Of a stretch of 64,000 bases of DNA, positions 33,443 to 44,832 are shown piece after piece (the first letter of the stretch is position 1; each line of letters opens with the position of its first letter). This stretch comes from Glutinoglossum americanum (taxonomy: Eukaryota; Ascomycota; Geoglossomycetes; Geoglossales; Geoglossaceae), in NCBI GenBank assembly GCA_020080175.1, contig JAGHQL010000015.1, positions 1 to 64,000 on the forward strand, read 5' to 3'. A program made the translations under genes and the position numbers. The notes below the pieces were generated by a model. The model was not told the DNA's origin. It saw nothing but the letters and a program-made list of their open reading frames with translations, and did not search any database.

Positions 33443-35730
33443 ATGACTAGCCTTTTTTCATCTTTCATTATTGAACCAGTAATACGGCAAGCCCGAGGAT
33501 TTTCTCGTTCTAGTACGTCCAGTGATTCTCCACGCTTAAATATTGTCCGGTATCCGCTGTCGATTGACCATGTCGCCACCGCTGGGACCGGGGCCACAAT
33601 TGAAGAGGAGGCGGGTGAAAGACGGCCCGGGCAAGGTGGTAGTGGAGAAGCGTCTGGATATGAAGCCCTGATATCTCCTGACACTACCTGGGATCAGCCG
33701 GTGGACGATGGACTAGAAATTGAGCTTGGGACTTCGCATCGATCGCATTCAGTATCAGGTGGCACGCTCCCTAGGTGCCTTACAACGGCCACTAGGCCAA
33801 CCGAGAGTGTTCCCGTGGAGCTTGGTGAAGAAGAGTCGCACAACCCGGCTTATCAGACACTGGCCTCATCTAACTCCACTGACTCTCTTTTGAATGTATC
33901 CGGAGGCGTCGCATCACAGGCCTATGCTATTGCACTGAGCTCGGCTGAAGTGGATTCAGGGAGAAGCGCTCAACGGAGTTCCCGATCTTCGGCGAGTGGG
34001 TCTAATAGTCGCCTGAGAAGTAATACCTTACCTGAGGATGATGGTATGAGAGACTTGCGGAATAGAATAAAGGATATCCAAGAGATGGATATCACGAGCG
34101 CGTTGAAGGCAAAAATGATGCATGGGCTCATGGTTGAGAAATACAACCAACACCGCCCGGCCCAGCAGGCTCCGCATCAATCAATGCCGGATTCTCCTAA
34201 AAGTACACAGAGTCAAGATCGACCCTCCTCTCCTCCCTTGATGATATCTGGGCCTGTGTCTCCGGGAAATACTTCAATATTGGGTTCTCCTGCTTTAGGA
34301 GATCAGAATCCCTACAATATCTCAGCAAATGATTTGATTCCTACCTATGCTCCGGTAGTCATACATTCGGAATCTGATATGTCGGCGTCGGGTATCTTTG
34401 ATCCTGTTCTCGAGATTGAACCGAGGGATCTGGGCTGCCAGCATTACAAACGCAATGTGAAATTGCAATGTTCAATCTGCAATCGTTGGTATACTTGCCG
34501 TTTTTGTCATGATGATGCGGAGGATCATTCCCTAATACGGAAGGATACCAAAAACATGCTCTGCATGCTCTGTGGATGCGCTCAGCCTGCTAGTGATAGG
34601 TGTGTAGGCTGTAGCGAGCGAGCTGCCTGGTACTATTGTGACAAATGCAAATTGTGGGATAACGATAGCGATAAGGCCATCTATCATTGCAATGACTGCG
34701 GGCTCTGTAGGATTGGAAGAGGCTTAGGGAAAGATTATTACCATTGCAAGGTAATGCATACAACTTATCTCGTGCAGTTATCATCAAGACTAGTACTGAC
34801 GCTACTGGACTGATAGACATGCTCCGTCTGTGTGTCAATGTCCATGGCAAATTCTCATCGCTGTATTGAACGCTCCACCGACTGCGATTGTCCAATATGC
34901 GGGGAGTACATGTTTACCTCCACACTGACCGTAGTCTTCATGTCTTGCGGTCATAGCATACACCATAAATGCTACTACGACCATATGAAAAGCTCATACA
35001 AATGTCCTATCTGCAGTCGGAGCATTGTGAACATGGAGACTCAGTTTAGAAACCTGGACCGCACGATCGAGAGCCAGCCGATGCCTCCTCAGTTTCAGGA
35101 CACGAAAGCTCTTGTGTCTTGCAACGATTGTTCCGCAAAGAGCTCTACAAAGTACCATTGGCTAGGCTTGAAATGTGGAGTGTAAGACCTATCCATGTTT
35201 GTTTTATGTCATCCAGACGCTAATTTAGTAATAGGTGCCATTCCTACAACACCATACAACTTCAGATCCTCAGTGGCCCCGATGCAGACCGAGATAATCT
35301 CCAGGCAGCAAATGCGCCTGGGCCCAATTATCTGGAAGTATCCCGAACGCGTCCTTCATCACGCGGTCGACATTTGCAACCTGCCCCTCTAGCCCACCAG
35401 GGCTCACGAACTTCCCAACACATTCACTTACGCCCGTCCTCATCTGGCACTGAATCCGGTAGTGGTGTTAGATTTTCACCTTACCCTTTACCTAACCGAA
35501 CTGGTCGATCTGCATCTCCTCCACGTGGACCATCTTTAGCGGAAATGGAAGCTGACGATGAAGATGAGGAAGAAGTCGACTTTTGGGGCGGAAGCTTGTC
35601 GCGGGATCAAATCATGAATGGCGGAAGCGACGATGGCGGCGACGAGGAGGATGAGGATGAAGACATGGAAGAGGATATAGAAGATGATGGAGACGATGCA
35701 GAAGACATCGACATATTCGGTCACCGATAG
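33443..35730 (+). CDS. CHY-zinc-finger/RING E3 ubiquitin ligase (Pirh2-like), 722 aa
   Basis: Three exons: 33443-34750, 34817-35181, 35235-35730. The first 330 residues are Ser/Pro-rich and probably disordered, apart from a predicted helix (MRDLRNRIKDIQEMDITSAL). The CHY finger starts at LGCQHYKRNVKLQCSICNRW and includes FCHDDAEDH; the CTCHY part has CDKCKLWDND and YHCNDCGLCR; the RING-H2 follows as CPICGEYMFTST with MSCGHSIHHKCY and YKCPICSR; a zinc-ribbon closes with SCNDCSAKSS and KCGVCHSYNT. The same order is found in RCHY1/Pirh2. The long C-terminal tail is acidic (EEDEDEDMEED repeats). Substrates are unknown. Confidence 0.92.
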
Positions 35731-36110
35731 TGGCCTGGACCTCCTCCAGTCGAGGACCTTATGGATAATGTTTATTGCTTTCGCCTTCTCTGTTTACGAG
35801 GTTTTCCTAGGGGTGCATTTGGTGTAAGAGGGGTTGGCGATGGCGTCTTTACAACTGCATTCGTGCGGAGCATTCGTTACTCGGTCTGGAGGCATGGGCT
35901 GTAGCGGAGAATTTCTCCCCCCTAATTGCTAATCGCATTTGAATATGAATCGGCGTAGGAATGGCATTAATGAACACACACCCCTTTATGTAATTCAATT
36001 TCGGATAACGTATCGGCTATCTACACGTGATTATCGCGCGTATATATTTTCCGAAGTACTCCACACCATCACATACCAACACGCGACAACACGCTCGTGG
36101 GAGAGAAGTT
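35731..36110. promoter_or_regulatory. MZT1 upstream region
   Basis: 3' flank of the CHY/RING gene and promoter of MZT1. A CACGTG site at 36024-36029 lies about 80 bp before the MZT1 start codon. Confidence 0.4.
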
Positions 36111-36586
36111 ATGCCTCCTCCACCACCTCCAACGGAAAATGCACCGCAAACTTCTAAGCGACAGGCTGCGAGGGAGGTTATTGATATTTTGCATGAGATT
36201 TCGACGCTCTTGGTAGGACCTTCCGCCCCTTCATTAACCCTCCGGGTGCACGCGCGGGACTCGATGCGCCAGCACGCGCAAGCCCGAGTTATGTATGTGA
36301 CGAGCGACGCTTACGTTGGAGTGATCGGGAGCAGAACACGCAGCTCGACCGGACGACGTTGAGTCTTTGCGTTAGTTTGATTGAGAATGGGGTTAATCCT
36401 GAGGCGCTGGCTGTGAGTTTTGTATTTTTTGATTTTTTAAATTTTAATTTTGGTTTTGGCCCCGTTCGGGAAAGGAAGCCGGGGATAGGGTGAGAGGATG
36501 GATGGCTGATTTGGGGATAGACGGTTATTAAGGAGTTGAGGAGGGAGGGGGAGGGCCTGAGGGGCGGGGATGGGGAGGATGAGTAG
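36111..36586 (+). CDS. MZT1: Mozart1 (MZT1), gamma-tubulin complex recruiter, 81 aa
   Basis: Very small three-exon gene (36111-36212, 36335-36412, 36521-36586), easy to miss because each exon is under 105 nt. The product reads [20 protein letters not shown] then [20 protein letters not shown] and [16 protein letters not shown], which is the full three-helix MOZART1 domain. It binds the N-terminus of gamma-tubulin complex proteins (Spc98/GCP3) and is needed for spindle microtubule nucleation. The N-terminus adds a Pro run ([11 protein letters not shown]). Splice phases are all consistent and total 246 nt. Confidence 0.92.
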
Positions 36587-36996
36587 GGGGGTTGGTGGGA
36601 GGTGGGGTGTGTACGGATTGGACACTATATGGTGGTAGGCGTCATAGCGTTGATCACAAGGTGTTTCTCTGGACGCCCGAAGCGCGGGTTCCACTGGGAG
36701 TTGTGGGTTTATTTTTCAACACTTTCATGAACCATTGACTTCCTCCGATGGGTCGTATTATGCAGGTACGGCTCATCCTCTCCCGCAGGTAAAAACCGAA
36801 CTCCCTACTGAGACTAATGCAGGAACCGGAAATCCTAAGCACAAGAGGGGAAAAAAAGAAAGCGTGTGAAAAGGAAAAGCAGAGAAAAAAAGAAAATGGG
36901 ACTAGTGTCTATGCGCGCTTAACCCTTATGCAAATGCATCTATTATAGTAAAAAATTAAAAAGGGAAGTTGTAGTGGAAAACCGAAAGGCAACCTG
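36587..36996. other. Convergent intergenic region MZT1/VPS20
   Basis: Contains A/G-rich sequence (36848-36898) between two convergent genes. No coding sequence supported. Confidence 0.5.
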
Positions 36997-37880
36997 TCAC
37001 GCGGCCATCGGCTCCGCTTGTTCCCTGGCTCTTTCTCGTGCCCTCGCTCGCCGAGCTTCTGCTTGCGAGCGCCCCTGCTCCTCCTTCGACGGGAGGTCTG
37101 TTGCTGGGACGGAGGGGAGCTGGTGTTGTGCAACGGTTGTGTTGATAACCTGTAGTATCTCTGTTAACCGGGGATTATGGAGGTGAAAAGAGAGAATATC
37201 CAAGGGGAGTCGTGTAAAGAAAGCGGGTGGAGGAGGGGTTTACCTCTTGCTCTAAAGCCTCGAGCTCGTCTTCGACTTCGTCTTCGTCTTGGTTGGACAT
37301 TCTTCCGCCTAGCATCTCACTAACTTCCTTTAAATCTCAACCCGAGCCGGGTAGAAAAATCAGTCTTTCTTCCCTCTTGACCCGGAAGCGCCTTCGAGCA
37401 CTCCTGAAAGAGTATAAACCTACCCTCTGATAAGCCATGGCCTCTTCTGTCTCCTCCAGCAACCTCTCTACTCCCTCCAAACCCCCCATCTCCCGTTGAA
37501 TCTCCTTCAACACCTTAGTCCCCTGCTCGATCCCATACAGTACATCCTTCTGCACCAACGCAAACTCCACGTCCTGCGTTAGCTGCTCGAGAGTGCCGAG
37601 CTGTGCGTCTGTCCGCGTGAGGAGTGTTTCTTGGTATTTTTTGCGGCGGAGGGCGAGGAGAGCGCGGGATTTGTCGCCGCGGGACAGGAGGTCCCGAGCA
37701 ATGGCTGTTTCGCGGTTGGTTAGGACGGTGATGCGTTTTTGGTATTGACGAAGTTTGTCACGTTGGAGCTTCATGTCGAGGATTGCTCTGCGGGAGGATG
37801 TTAGCAAAGTACGCACGCGCACCACGATGGCGGTACTTGTCTTGGTCAGAGATCTTGTGGGAGCTGGCATTGTTCCCCAT
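36997..37880 (-). CDS. VPS20: Vps20 (CHMP6-like), ESCRT-III subunit, 214 aa
   Basis: Nucleates ESCRT-III (Snf7) assembly on endosomes. Exons 37837-37880, 37424-37787, 37244-37327, 36997-37149 (645 nt). N-terminus MGNNASSHKISDQDK has Gly2 for N-myristoylation, as in other Vps20 proteins; this depends on using the spliced start rather than the longer unspliced frame. Core helices: AILDMKLQRDKLRQYQKRIT, DKSRALLALRRKKYQETLLT, TDAQLGTLEQLTQDVEFALV, then YGIEQGTKVLKEIQREMGGL and EALAYQ-type MEETEEAMAYQREVSEMLGG. The acidic autoinhibitory region (NQDEDEVEDELEALEQE) and a basic C-terminal helix complete the protein. Divergent from the LYR gene, 158 bp between start codons. Confidence 0.93.
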
Positions 37881-38038
37881 TCTGATCGTTGTAGGTTGTA
37901 TTTCATGGCCGCCTCAACCTCTCAACATCAGTACATCATCATACATAACGGAACTTGCCGCACCGGTATCACAGAAATTATATTTTCCCTCTTCCTTTAC
38001 AACAATGCTCAGATGGCTCTCTACACCTACGAACCACT

Positions 38039-38503
38039 ATGACGGCCCCTCCGCAACTCCAAATAATCCATGCATATCGTAGCCTCCATCGCGCTGCCCT
38101 CCGCGCCGTCCAATACACCTATCCCGCTCGCACTACTGCGCGCAGCCGTCTGCGTGTGGCCTTCAGGAAAGGCGACCCCATGAGCTTCAACCAAGTCAAG
38201 ATCGATAATACGCTCATATTCCTAGGGTATGCAGCTAGGGAGAAGGGGATGGAGCACCGGATTCTGAAAAATCTCATGCATGTCTCGTATGAGCGGGCTC
38301 GTAGAGATGCTGCGCCAAGGTATTTATATTCTTCCCCTTATCTTTAGTACGATGAGAAATTGGGATGGCTTGCTGATAAGCCCTTACTGGAGGGAAATAG
38401 GCGCGACCAGAGCGATGAAGAAAAGCGATTATACCAGACAGCATATGCACATTTCGATACTACTGTGAAGATGTTAAACGATAGTTTAAGTCTGTGTATT
38501 TAA
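38039..38503 (+). CDS. LYR-type DUF1763 protein, 127 aa, probably mitochondrial
   Basis: Two exons, 38039-38319 and 38401-38503. The sequence IIHAYRSLHRAALRAVQYTY, then ARTTARSRLRVAFRKG and FLGYAAREKGMEHRILKNLM matches DUF1763, a fungal LYR-like family of small mitochondrial proteins; AYRSL takes the place of the LYR core. LYR proteins act as assembly factors or accessory subunits together with acyl carrier protein; the exact partner here is unknown. The donor is AG/GTATTT; using the first AG would give a 28-nt intron and the wrong phase, whereas the AG at 38400 gives a normal intron (38320-38400) and an in-phase, highly charged C-terminus. Confidence 0.8.
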
Positions 38504-38902
38504 TGAAAGAGATTATTAGGGAGCTGGAAGACCATGACTGCACATAACCCTTAGGGGACCAATATCCTCCCAGCATTGGCGTTGTATCTTCCCTTGGAAA
38601 GGGTTACTGCTGGGTATCATATAAGGCGTTCCGTTGTCTCCCAGGTATTACCAGGGTTCCAATCAGGATAATTGATTGGATATATTAACGACAGAGGCGA
38701 AAAGCTCGAGAACTGACGTGAACGTGAAACAGTATGTACAGTACAAAAAGGTGGAAATGCGAGACCTCTCATATACAAAGTGGGTCTGCGAGCTATACAA
38801 CAGGACCTCAAAACCTTGATAAGTTTTAACAAGTGTGGAAAAATCTCCGTGCCTCGCTCAGTTGGGGTTATCCGCTACTCGTGCGGATGAGGAAGTATGG
38901 AC
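38504..38902. other. Convergent intergenic region
   Basis: Between the 3' ends of the LYR gene and the mitochondrial carrier gene. No coding sequence supported. Confidence 0.5.
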
Positions 38903-40437
38903 TTAATCTTCAAGTACGTTGATGCGTTTCTTGATGAACTCAAAGGAGGAGAAAAATATCGCATTGACGACGCAAGAGCGTCCCATAGATACGCCTAAGC
39001 CTGTGCATGCGTTAGATTCAAAGCATGCAAGTGTAGATACCACCGATAGTCGCTCGAAGGAGAAGTCACAATCCTACCTCGATACATCCGCCTGCTAAAG
39101 AACTCAATCTTTGGTGTCGGTATCGGTCGCGATTTGCTATGAGTAAGGCAGTTCCTCTGGTAAATACTCTTCGCAGAGTCGATCGGATATATCTGATTTC
39201 GATCGTTAGTTTCAAATTGTCGTAGTTAGAGCCTATTAAGATGGCGGCTTACACAAGCCCAGCTTACAATCCCGCATAAACCTCCTGCTGTCACAACAGC
39301 CAATGGAGAGGTAGATGAACTGCCCCTGTAAGTCGCGAGCATCTGTTTACCGCTCTCGTAAGTCATAAAATAAACAGCGGTACCAATCGTATCACGCACT
39401 TTTCACACCGCGACAGTTGTTAGCAACAGACCTGCACTAACGCAATCCCCGATACCTCACTGCTGGTACTAAACACTCACATATATGCAAATGAAACCCA
39501 GAATATAGTCCCATAACGCCCCTATGCTTAACAATGTTCTTGGCTGTCTTAAATGTGCCCAATTGTTGATAACTCCGCCGAATGGGATCATCCACACTCG
39601 CTGCGTTCGTTTTGGCCATTAGAACAGATATTTGTGCGCTTAACTTGGTCAACTCGAAAGGACCTACGGTATCATGGTCAGTGGATCTTATCGAGTTATG
39701 AAGTAAAGCTGAACAGGACCCACAGGCAATAATCGTGATGATACCCCCGGCTGTCGCTCCAGCAGCGCCGAAACATGTAACGGTGGAGAAGGTAGGTAGG
39801 TTTCCTGGAGTATTGACGATAACAAGCGGGGCGCTACCAGTAGCTCTTTCGAACCACGCAGAGTAGGTGTACTTGGCCTTTTGATAAATTGAGAATGATA
39901 CAGTACGGACGAGCGTGATGCTTGCAAGTGGGGCCGTGACACCTAGTCCACCATGAGCAAATACTAGCTCTTACGCTTTCCGCTATAGTGAGAAGGGGGC
40001 CTCACCGCGCCAGAAACCCAGGGTACCTTCAGTCTTGTATGTATGTTGCACGCAGCCAATAAAAGTGGGGAACTTGTAGCTACCCAACCGTCAGCCTTCC
40101 ACATACAAGAAGTTCAAACAGTAAGACGGCCCTTACGCTTGCATACGTGTTTTGACCGAGTCAAGAGGGTACTATCGATCCTCAATCAATTAATATTCTA
40201 CCACGAGAGGCACGTGTTCATGACATAGCTAGCAATGGTACTCACAGCCACAAAAGTCGACAAGACGCTGCTAGTGCTGGCAGCGATTTCAGTCCTGTAA
40301 TGTTTCATCCATCTTTTCGATCTTTCTCCGGTCACAGGCACCTCAAATATGGACGAACGTCGCGGCGGTGGTGATGGTGGTGGTTGTGGTTGTGATTTCC
40401 TGTCATGCTGTTGCTGCTCCCTCATCTTTCCCAACAT
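38903..40437 (-). CDS. Mitochondrial carrier (SLC25 family), 353 aa
   Basis: Inner-membrane metabolite carrier. Eight exons: 40246-40437, 40137-40171, 40006-40079, 39724-39942, 39481-39663, 39253-39398, 39078-39192, 38903-39000 (1,062 nt, in phase). First carrier signature YPLDSVKTRMQA falls on the 35-nt second exon; second repeat has PFELTKLSAQIS; third has YPIDSAKSIYQRNC. Other landmarks: GTLGFWRGVTAPLASITLVR, GVMGLYSGFHLHILRDTIGT, AVYFMTYESGKQM, LGVSMGRSCVVNAIFFSSFE. The ends of repeats 1 and 3 resemble the carnitine/ornithine branch, but transported substrate cannot be set. The N-terminus has a Gln/Pro-rich extension of about 40 residues before the first helix. Confidence 0.88.
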
Positions 40438-41251
40438 CGCGACGGGCACTAGTGGCCCTTGAAGACAAGAGTCCTCAACGCAATCGCGACAAGGCCAGTA
40501 GCCAGTGATAGTCCATGGAAGTGAATATTCTTTTCAGAGCTTCTTCGGGAGAGAGGCTCGATAGATGTGTATCTCAGATGAGGGGTCTCGCAGGATAAGG
40601 AGATTGTTTTTTTAGAGGGGTGGGGTTGGTGGTCTGTGGGAATGAATACGATAGGATTGCGGGGTGCTGGAGCTTTGGTGGGATGTAGAAAGGTGGTCGC
40701 GGCTTTGTGACCAAGCCCGCTAACTGGGCAGCGATTGACCGGGGTAGGTGGCGTTAGATTGGTTCGGCAAGGTAGGGTTGAGATGAAAGTAGGAGGATAA
40801 GATAAGTAGTGCTGGAGGATTGCACTCTAGGATAAAGCCATTCCGGGTCTCAACTCTGGAGACGGATGGGGTGCGGATGTAAAGTGCTGTCACACAGTTT
40901 GTATGTATGTATGATGTATGCGCGTATGTATATGTATGTAACGTTCATGGCTTCACGTGCGACGGAGCAGACTTCGGACTGAAATCAATGAATTTTCGAA
41001 ATGCGTGTGCCTCACATGAGTAGCTAAGTAACACTGTGCACCATACTGATGATAGCAGTGATGGAGGACACAAAGTGATAGACTCCACGTGAAGATGCGA
41101 CCCGTCTATCCCATCCTAAAAAAAACACCCAGCCAAGCAAATGCCAGCCCCACGGAAGTGATCAATCCAAATCAAGCTTATTTACCGCAAGCCCAGGCTC
41201 GACCTCAGCCTCAGGCTTCCCCATTATGACCTATTAGGGCAATGAAATTTA
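40438..41251. other. Intergenic region with TGTA repeat and two CACGTG sites
   Basis: Promoter of the mitochondrial carrier. Contains a (TGTA)n-like tract at about 40900-40941 and CACGTG sites at 40954-40959 and 41086-41091. No gene seen. Confidence 0.55.
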
Positions 41252-43589
41252 TCAATCTAGAATGATGATTTCCCCACTTGGTGCAAGCCCTTTCCGAGTG
41301 CCTTGCCGACTCCGATCGGCCCTTTCAACGAGCTGGAAGTCGCCGGATGGCTGTTCAACGTAAATGGGTTTGATCGACTCACGGTAGTACCGGTCTGACT
41401 TGCCAGCCCATTCTCGATATATGCCCCTGCGCAAATCAGCACCCGTTCGTTCCTCTAACTCTACAGAAGACATAAATTATCTCTAGACATACCGTATATC
41501 GACATTCTTCCCTGCTGAACCTCCCACTGATGGGTCCGGTTGCGATGATCTATAAATTTAATTAGCGGGCTGTCTTCTCATCGGGAAAGTGAGATAAGTA
41601 TCCGCCGCTAACGCAATATACTTTTGCGTACCGTCTAGAGTTTACCCTTGGTGTGAGAAAGTTGACCTGTCCGAATGTCGCGCCGTTATGCGAATATCCT
41701 GTTTCATATCGTGGACGAAATTCATGCTCTATCCCAACACTACCCAGAAGGCCTTCGCTGTTCGACGGCTTGTCCAACCTCGGGGGAGGTGGGGTGAGTG
41801 TATATTCCCCGTGCGAATTATTCAAACTGTGCGCAAAAGCATCAGACTGGAGTCTTGGTGGCTCACGAGAGCTCGGTCGGCTCGACTCTGGCTTGAAGTT
41901 TAGACTCCGACCATGAGATTTGTGGTCATCATCGACAGGTTTCAGGTAATGATGAGAGATAAAATGCCTGCTTTCGTGAGGTAAGGCAACATGTGATTCG
42001 AAGTAAGGATGGAAAGAAGTCCTCTCAAGATGGGTATCTTGAGATTTATAAACAGAATCACTACCAAGCCTCAGATGCCTTGGATGTCCTCCCCTAGTTG
42101 CAACACTCTGACCGTCTCCAACAAAAGTGGGACGGTAATCATCCCTTGAGTATGGAACGTTCAAACTTCTAGGTGGCAGTTGGCGGGTCTGCGCATAGTC
42201 CGAAGACTGTAATTGAGCCGGACTATTGCCAACCTGAAAATTTGAGCGTAGCGATTTCCTACCACGAAACTCGTAGTGAATGTTGGAATTATGTTTGCCA
42301 GGGCCTGTGGGCTCTCCGAAATCTCGAAAATGATTCTCTGGTAGGTAGTCTCTGAGTAGCTGGCGCGAGTGTGGGTCTAGCCGCTTTGGTGCTTGCTGTC
42401 GCACCAACGGCTCCAATTGCGATCGAGTTGGCGCTGGCATGTCGCCATTATAACTATGACCATATCGTGAAGTAACCACAGGTTCATGTTGCGTTCTTTG
42501 TCTCTTTCTTGGTTGCTCATCGTAATCCAGCCCCTTAGCGCAATTCGGGATAGTTCGCAGCCTTGGGAAGGGGCTTGGTGGCCTGTGTATATCGTCCATG
42601 AGTAGCCCCCCCCCGTACTTCCTGGGGAACCGGGCATTAATTTGTCTTGTGTCAAATCGATCCACTTGGTGTACTAACCCGGAGCTATGACGTCCCTGTT
42701 TGTTCTTTTTTGTAGGCGGTGTAGGGTTGCTTAAAGAACCTTCAATAGAAGGCCATATAATATCTTGTCCGTAGTTTTGGAAAGGCTGATAATGAGCATT
42801 AGGGTGGTCATATGCATCCCTCGGAAACTCAGGGTCTGGCATGTTAGCGGCAATGTTTCTATGGTGGGAAGCATCCACGGTACGGGTCATCGGGGTAATT
42901 GTTTGTCGGTAGGTTTGGGCTCTTGAGGGTTCACCATTGTCCCCCTGCAAATGACCGAGGCGTGACAGAGTTAGCATTTCGCCCCTGGATTAAAAAACCG
43001 TCATTGCGGCGGATATAAGAGCAATATGTATTCCCAGGCGACTAACCTGGTTTCGAAACTTCGCCTCATCTAGACTTTGAGCCGGTTGGAGGTTCCGGTC
43101 GTTTTCAAAATACTTGAATGAAAATGGATCCTGAGACCTATAAAAAAGATAAGGCAATTCAAGAGCCGAATGAGGAGCCTCGTACCGACCAAAGGGAGAT
43201 GAAGGAAGGCTTTGTGGAAGATTTCTCTCGTGCTCATCATTGCGACCTTGCTCTATCACTCTATAAGTAGAATGAGTTTGCCTTTGATCTTCAGCTTGAC
43301 GGTCACGCTTGTTATATTCATCGCGAAATTCCCTGTATCGGCTACTCCATTTTGCCGAAGGGCGCTTATACTTCTTCCTTTGCGGGCATCTCCTTTGAGC
43401 GATCTTGAGGCTGCTTAAAGTTGTAGCACCCGGTATAAGTATATGATCGTCTTCAGCCGCGGGGCCCCGAGATATTTGATTAATCGGTTGGCATGAAATA
43501 ATTTCAACGCTAGGGTCTCTAGCAGGTTGAGCGTTCTTCTCGATGCCTTTATTATCGTCATCGTCGTCGTCGTCGTGGTCGTGGTCGTG

Positions 43590-43625
<36 letters not shown>

Positions 43626-44625
43626 CGAAATGACAATCACTTCACGAAGGATTTCCTCGATATCGTTTTCATCGTTCCCTTCATCTCCTCTCCATTGCAC
43701 GATGAGCCTCAGGCAAGGTTCCTCTATCTGTGCTCTCGCATCTTCCCTGGGCATAGTGCGAACTAGTCTATCATAGTCCGTGTACTGGTGTCTGATATGG
43801 GCAACTGTGGCAAGTTGTACGCGGCGTTGCAACGAAAGGTCAGGCGCATCGCCCACTCTCCCTACTCCCTGCTATAGGTGAGCAAATATCATATATATTT
43901 AAGTAGTCAGAATACCACCTTTTGGAAAGCACGATTGATGATCTTGGTGAGATCGAGCTCTGGTATCTTAGGGAAAAGGTCTGTAAGCGCGCTCCTCGCC
44001 TCACGGTTCAACTGCTCCTGGGATATGAGATCCTGCCCCCCGTGTGCTTCCTGCATAAGGCTGGGCCCTGCTCCAACTTTCGACTTGGCGTAGACGGTTT
44101 CTATTGTTGAGCTTGCGTCGATATTTCGCAGATCACATATGCGCCCAGAAGGACTTATGGAGATCCTAAGCTCACTGCAGGCCCTACTCACAATGGGGAT
44201 TGTGAAGTGGTGGCCTATCCTGTGCACATGTTGGGTGATGTTTCCGGCACCCTGGTGGGACGTCTACCAAGTGTTAACTCATGGAATGTGGATCTTCACA
44301 TTTGGGACAGCTTTATGACATACCGAAACTACGAAGACTTTGCATCCTTCGACTCGTGAATACTCTTTGCATCGGGCTGTAAGCTCGGGTCTACCAGCGG
44401 GTACGAACGCAAAGCCCCGCGGTGCTCGCTGGTTGAAGCAGGTCTAATACAGGCTCTCAGCAGAAGCGGAGGAAGGCGGAGATAGTAAGGGAAACGAACC
44501 ATAGTGACCAACTTCTTTTTCTCTTGGGCGATGGCCTCATAGACCACTTTGTAGGGCCGTGTCCTGAGGGCTGACGAGCTCCGAGTATCCGTCGGCCTCT
44601 CGGCCGACGGTTTTACTCGGGCCAT
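41252..44625 (-). CDS. DUF2293 protein with poly-Asp tract and long disordered tail, 981 aa
   Basis: Seven exons: 44500-44625, 44324-44428, 43919-44263, 43047-43871, 41632-42944, 41493-41549, 41252-41426 (2,946 nt). The N-terminal part carries RAPRGFAFVPAGRPELTARC and EGCKVFVVS followed by HRIGHHFTIPIVSRACSELR. The DUF2293 core is LTDLFPKIPELDLTKIINRA and VAHIRHQYTDYDRLVRTMPR followed by EEPCLRLIVQWRGDEGND. Then comes an Asp/His tract (about 28 residues) from a GAC/GAT repeat and about 600 Arg/Pro/Gln/His-rich residues predicted to be disordered, ending with a small conserved-looking unit GIYREWAGKSDRYYRESIKP. DUF2293 has no assigned biochemical function. The tail joins were chosen by phase; the first donor (GTTCGT) is unusual. 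Confidence 0.75.
43560..43626. repeat. (GTC)n trinucleotide repeat coding poly-Asp
   Basis: A GTC/GTG trinucleotide tract inside the DUF2293 exon encodes the Asp tract with interspersed His on the minus strand. Its antisense gives a spurious poly-Val/poly-Ser frame. Likely length-variable between strains. Confidence 0.9.
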
Positions 44626-44832
44626 TCCCTTGCACTAGCTTTACTTCTCCCAGGTGATCTTGCAGTGCAGATCTGAAGGGTTTGGGCACCGATGCATGTT
44701 AGGCATCCTCAGGTATTAAACGGAGCGAGCAACGAACAAGAAGTGGCGGTTAGCTCTGGCGTATCAGTCACGTGCAATAGCCTTTTGAACATTCATTTGC
44801 ACCAACTTGAATGTTGGAGACAGGTCAAAATC
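44626..44832. promoter_or_regulatory. Bidirectional promoter DUF2293/RIX7
   Basis: 207 bp between divergent start codons with one CACGTG site at 44769-44774, roughly central. Confidence 0.45.

Noticed and set aside
38320-38347. 28-nt intron in the LYR gene
   Set aside because: Gives the wrong phase; a normal 81-nt intron ending at 38400 restores a sensible C-terminus.
43415-43776. Poly-Thr, poly-Val and poly-Ser frames
   Set aside because: Other-frame translations of the GTC repeat that encodes the Asp tract.
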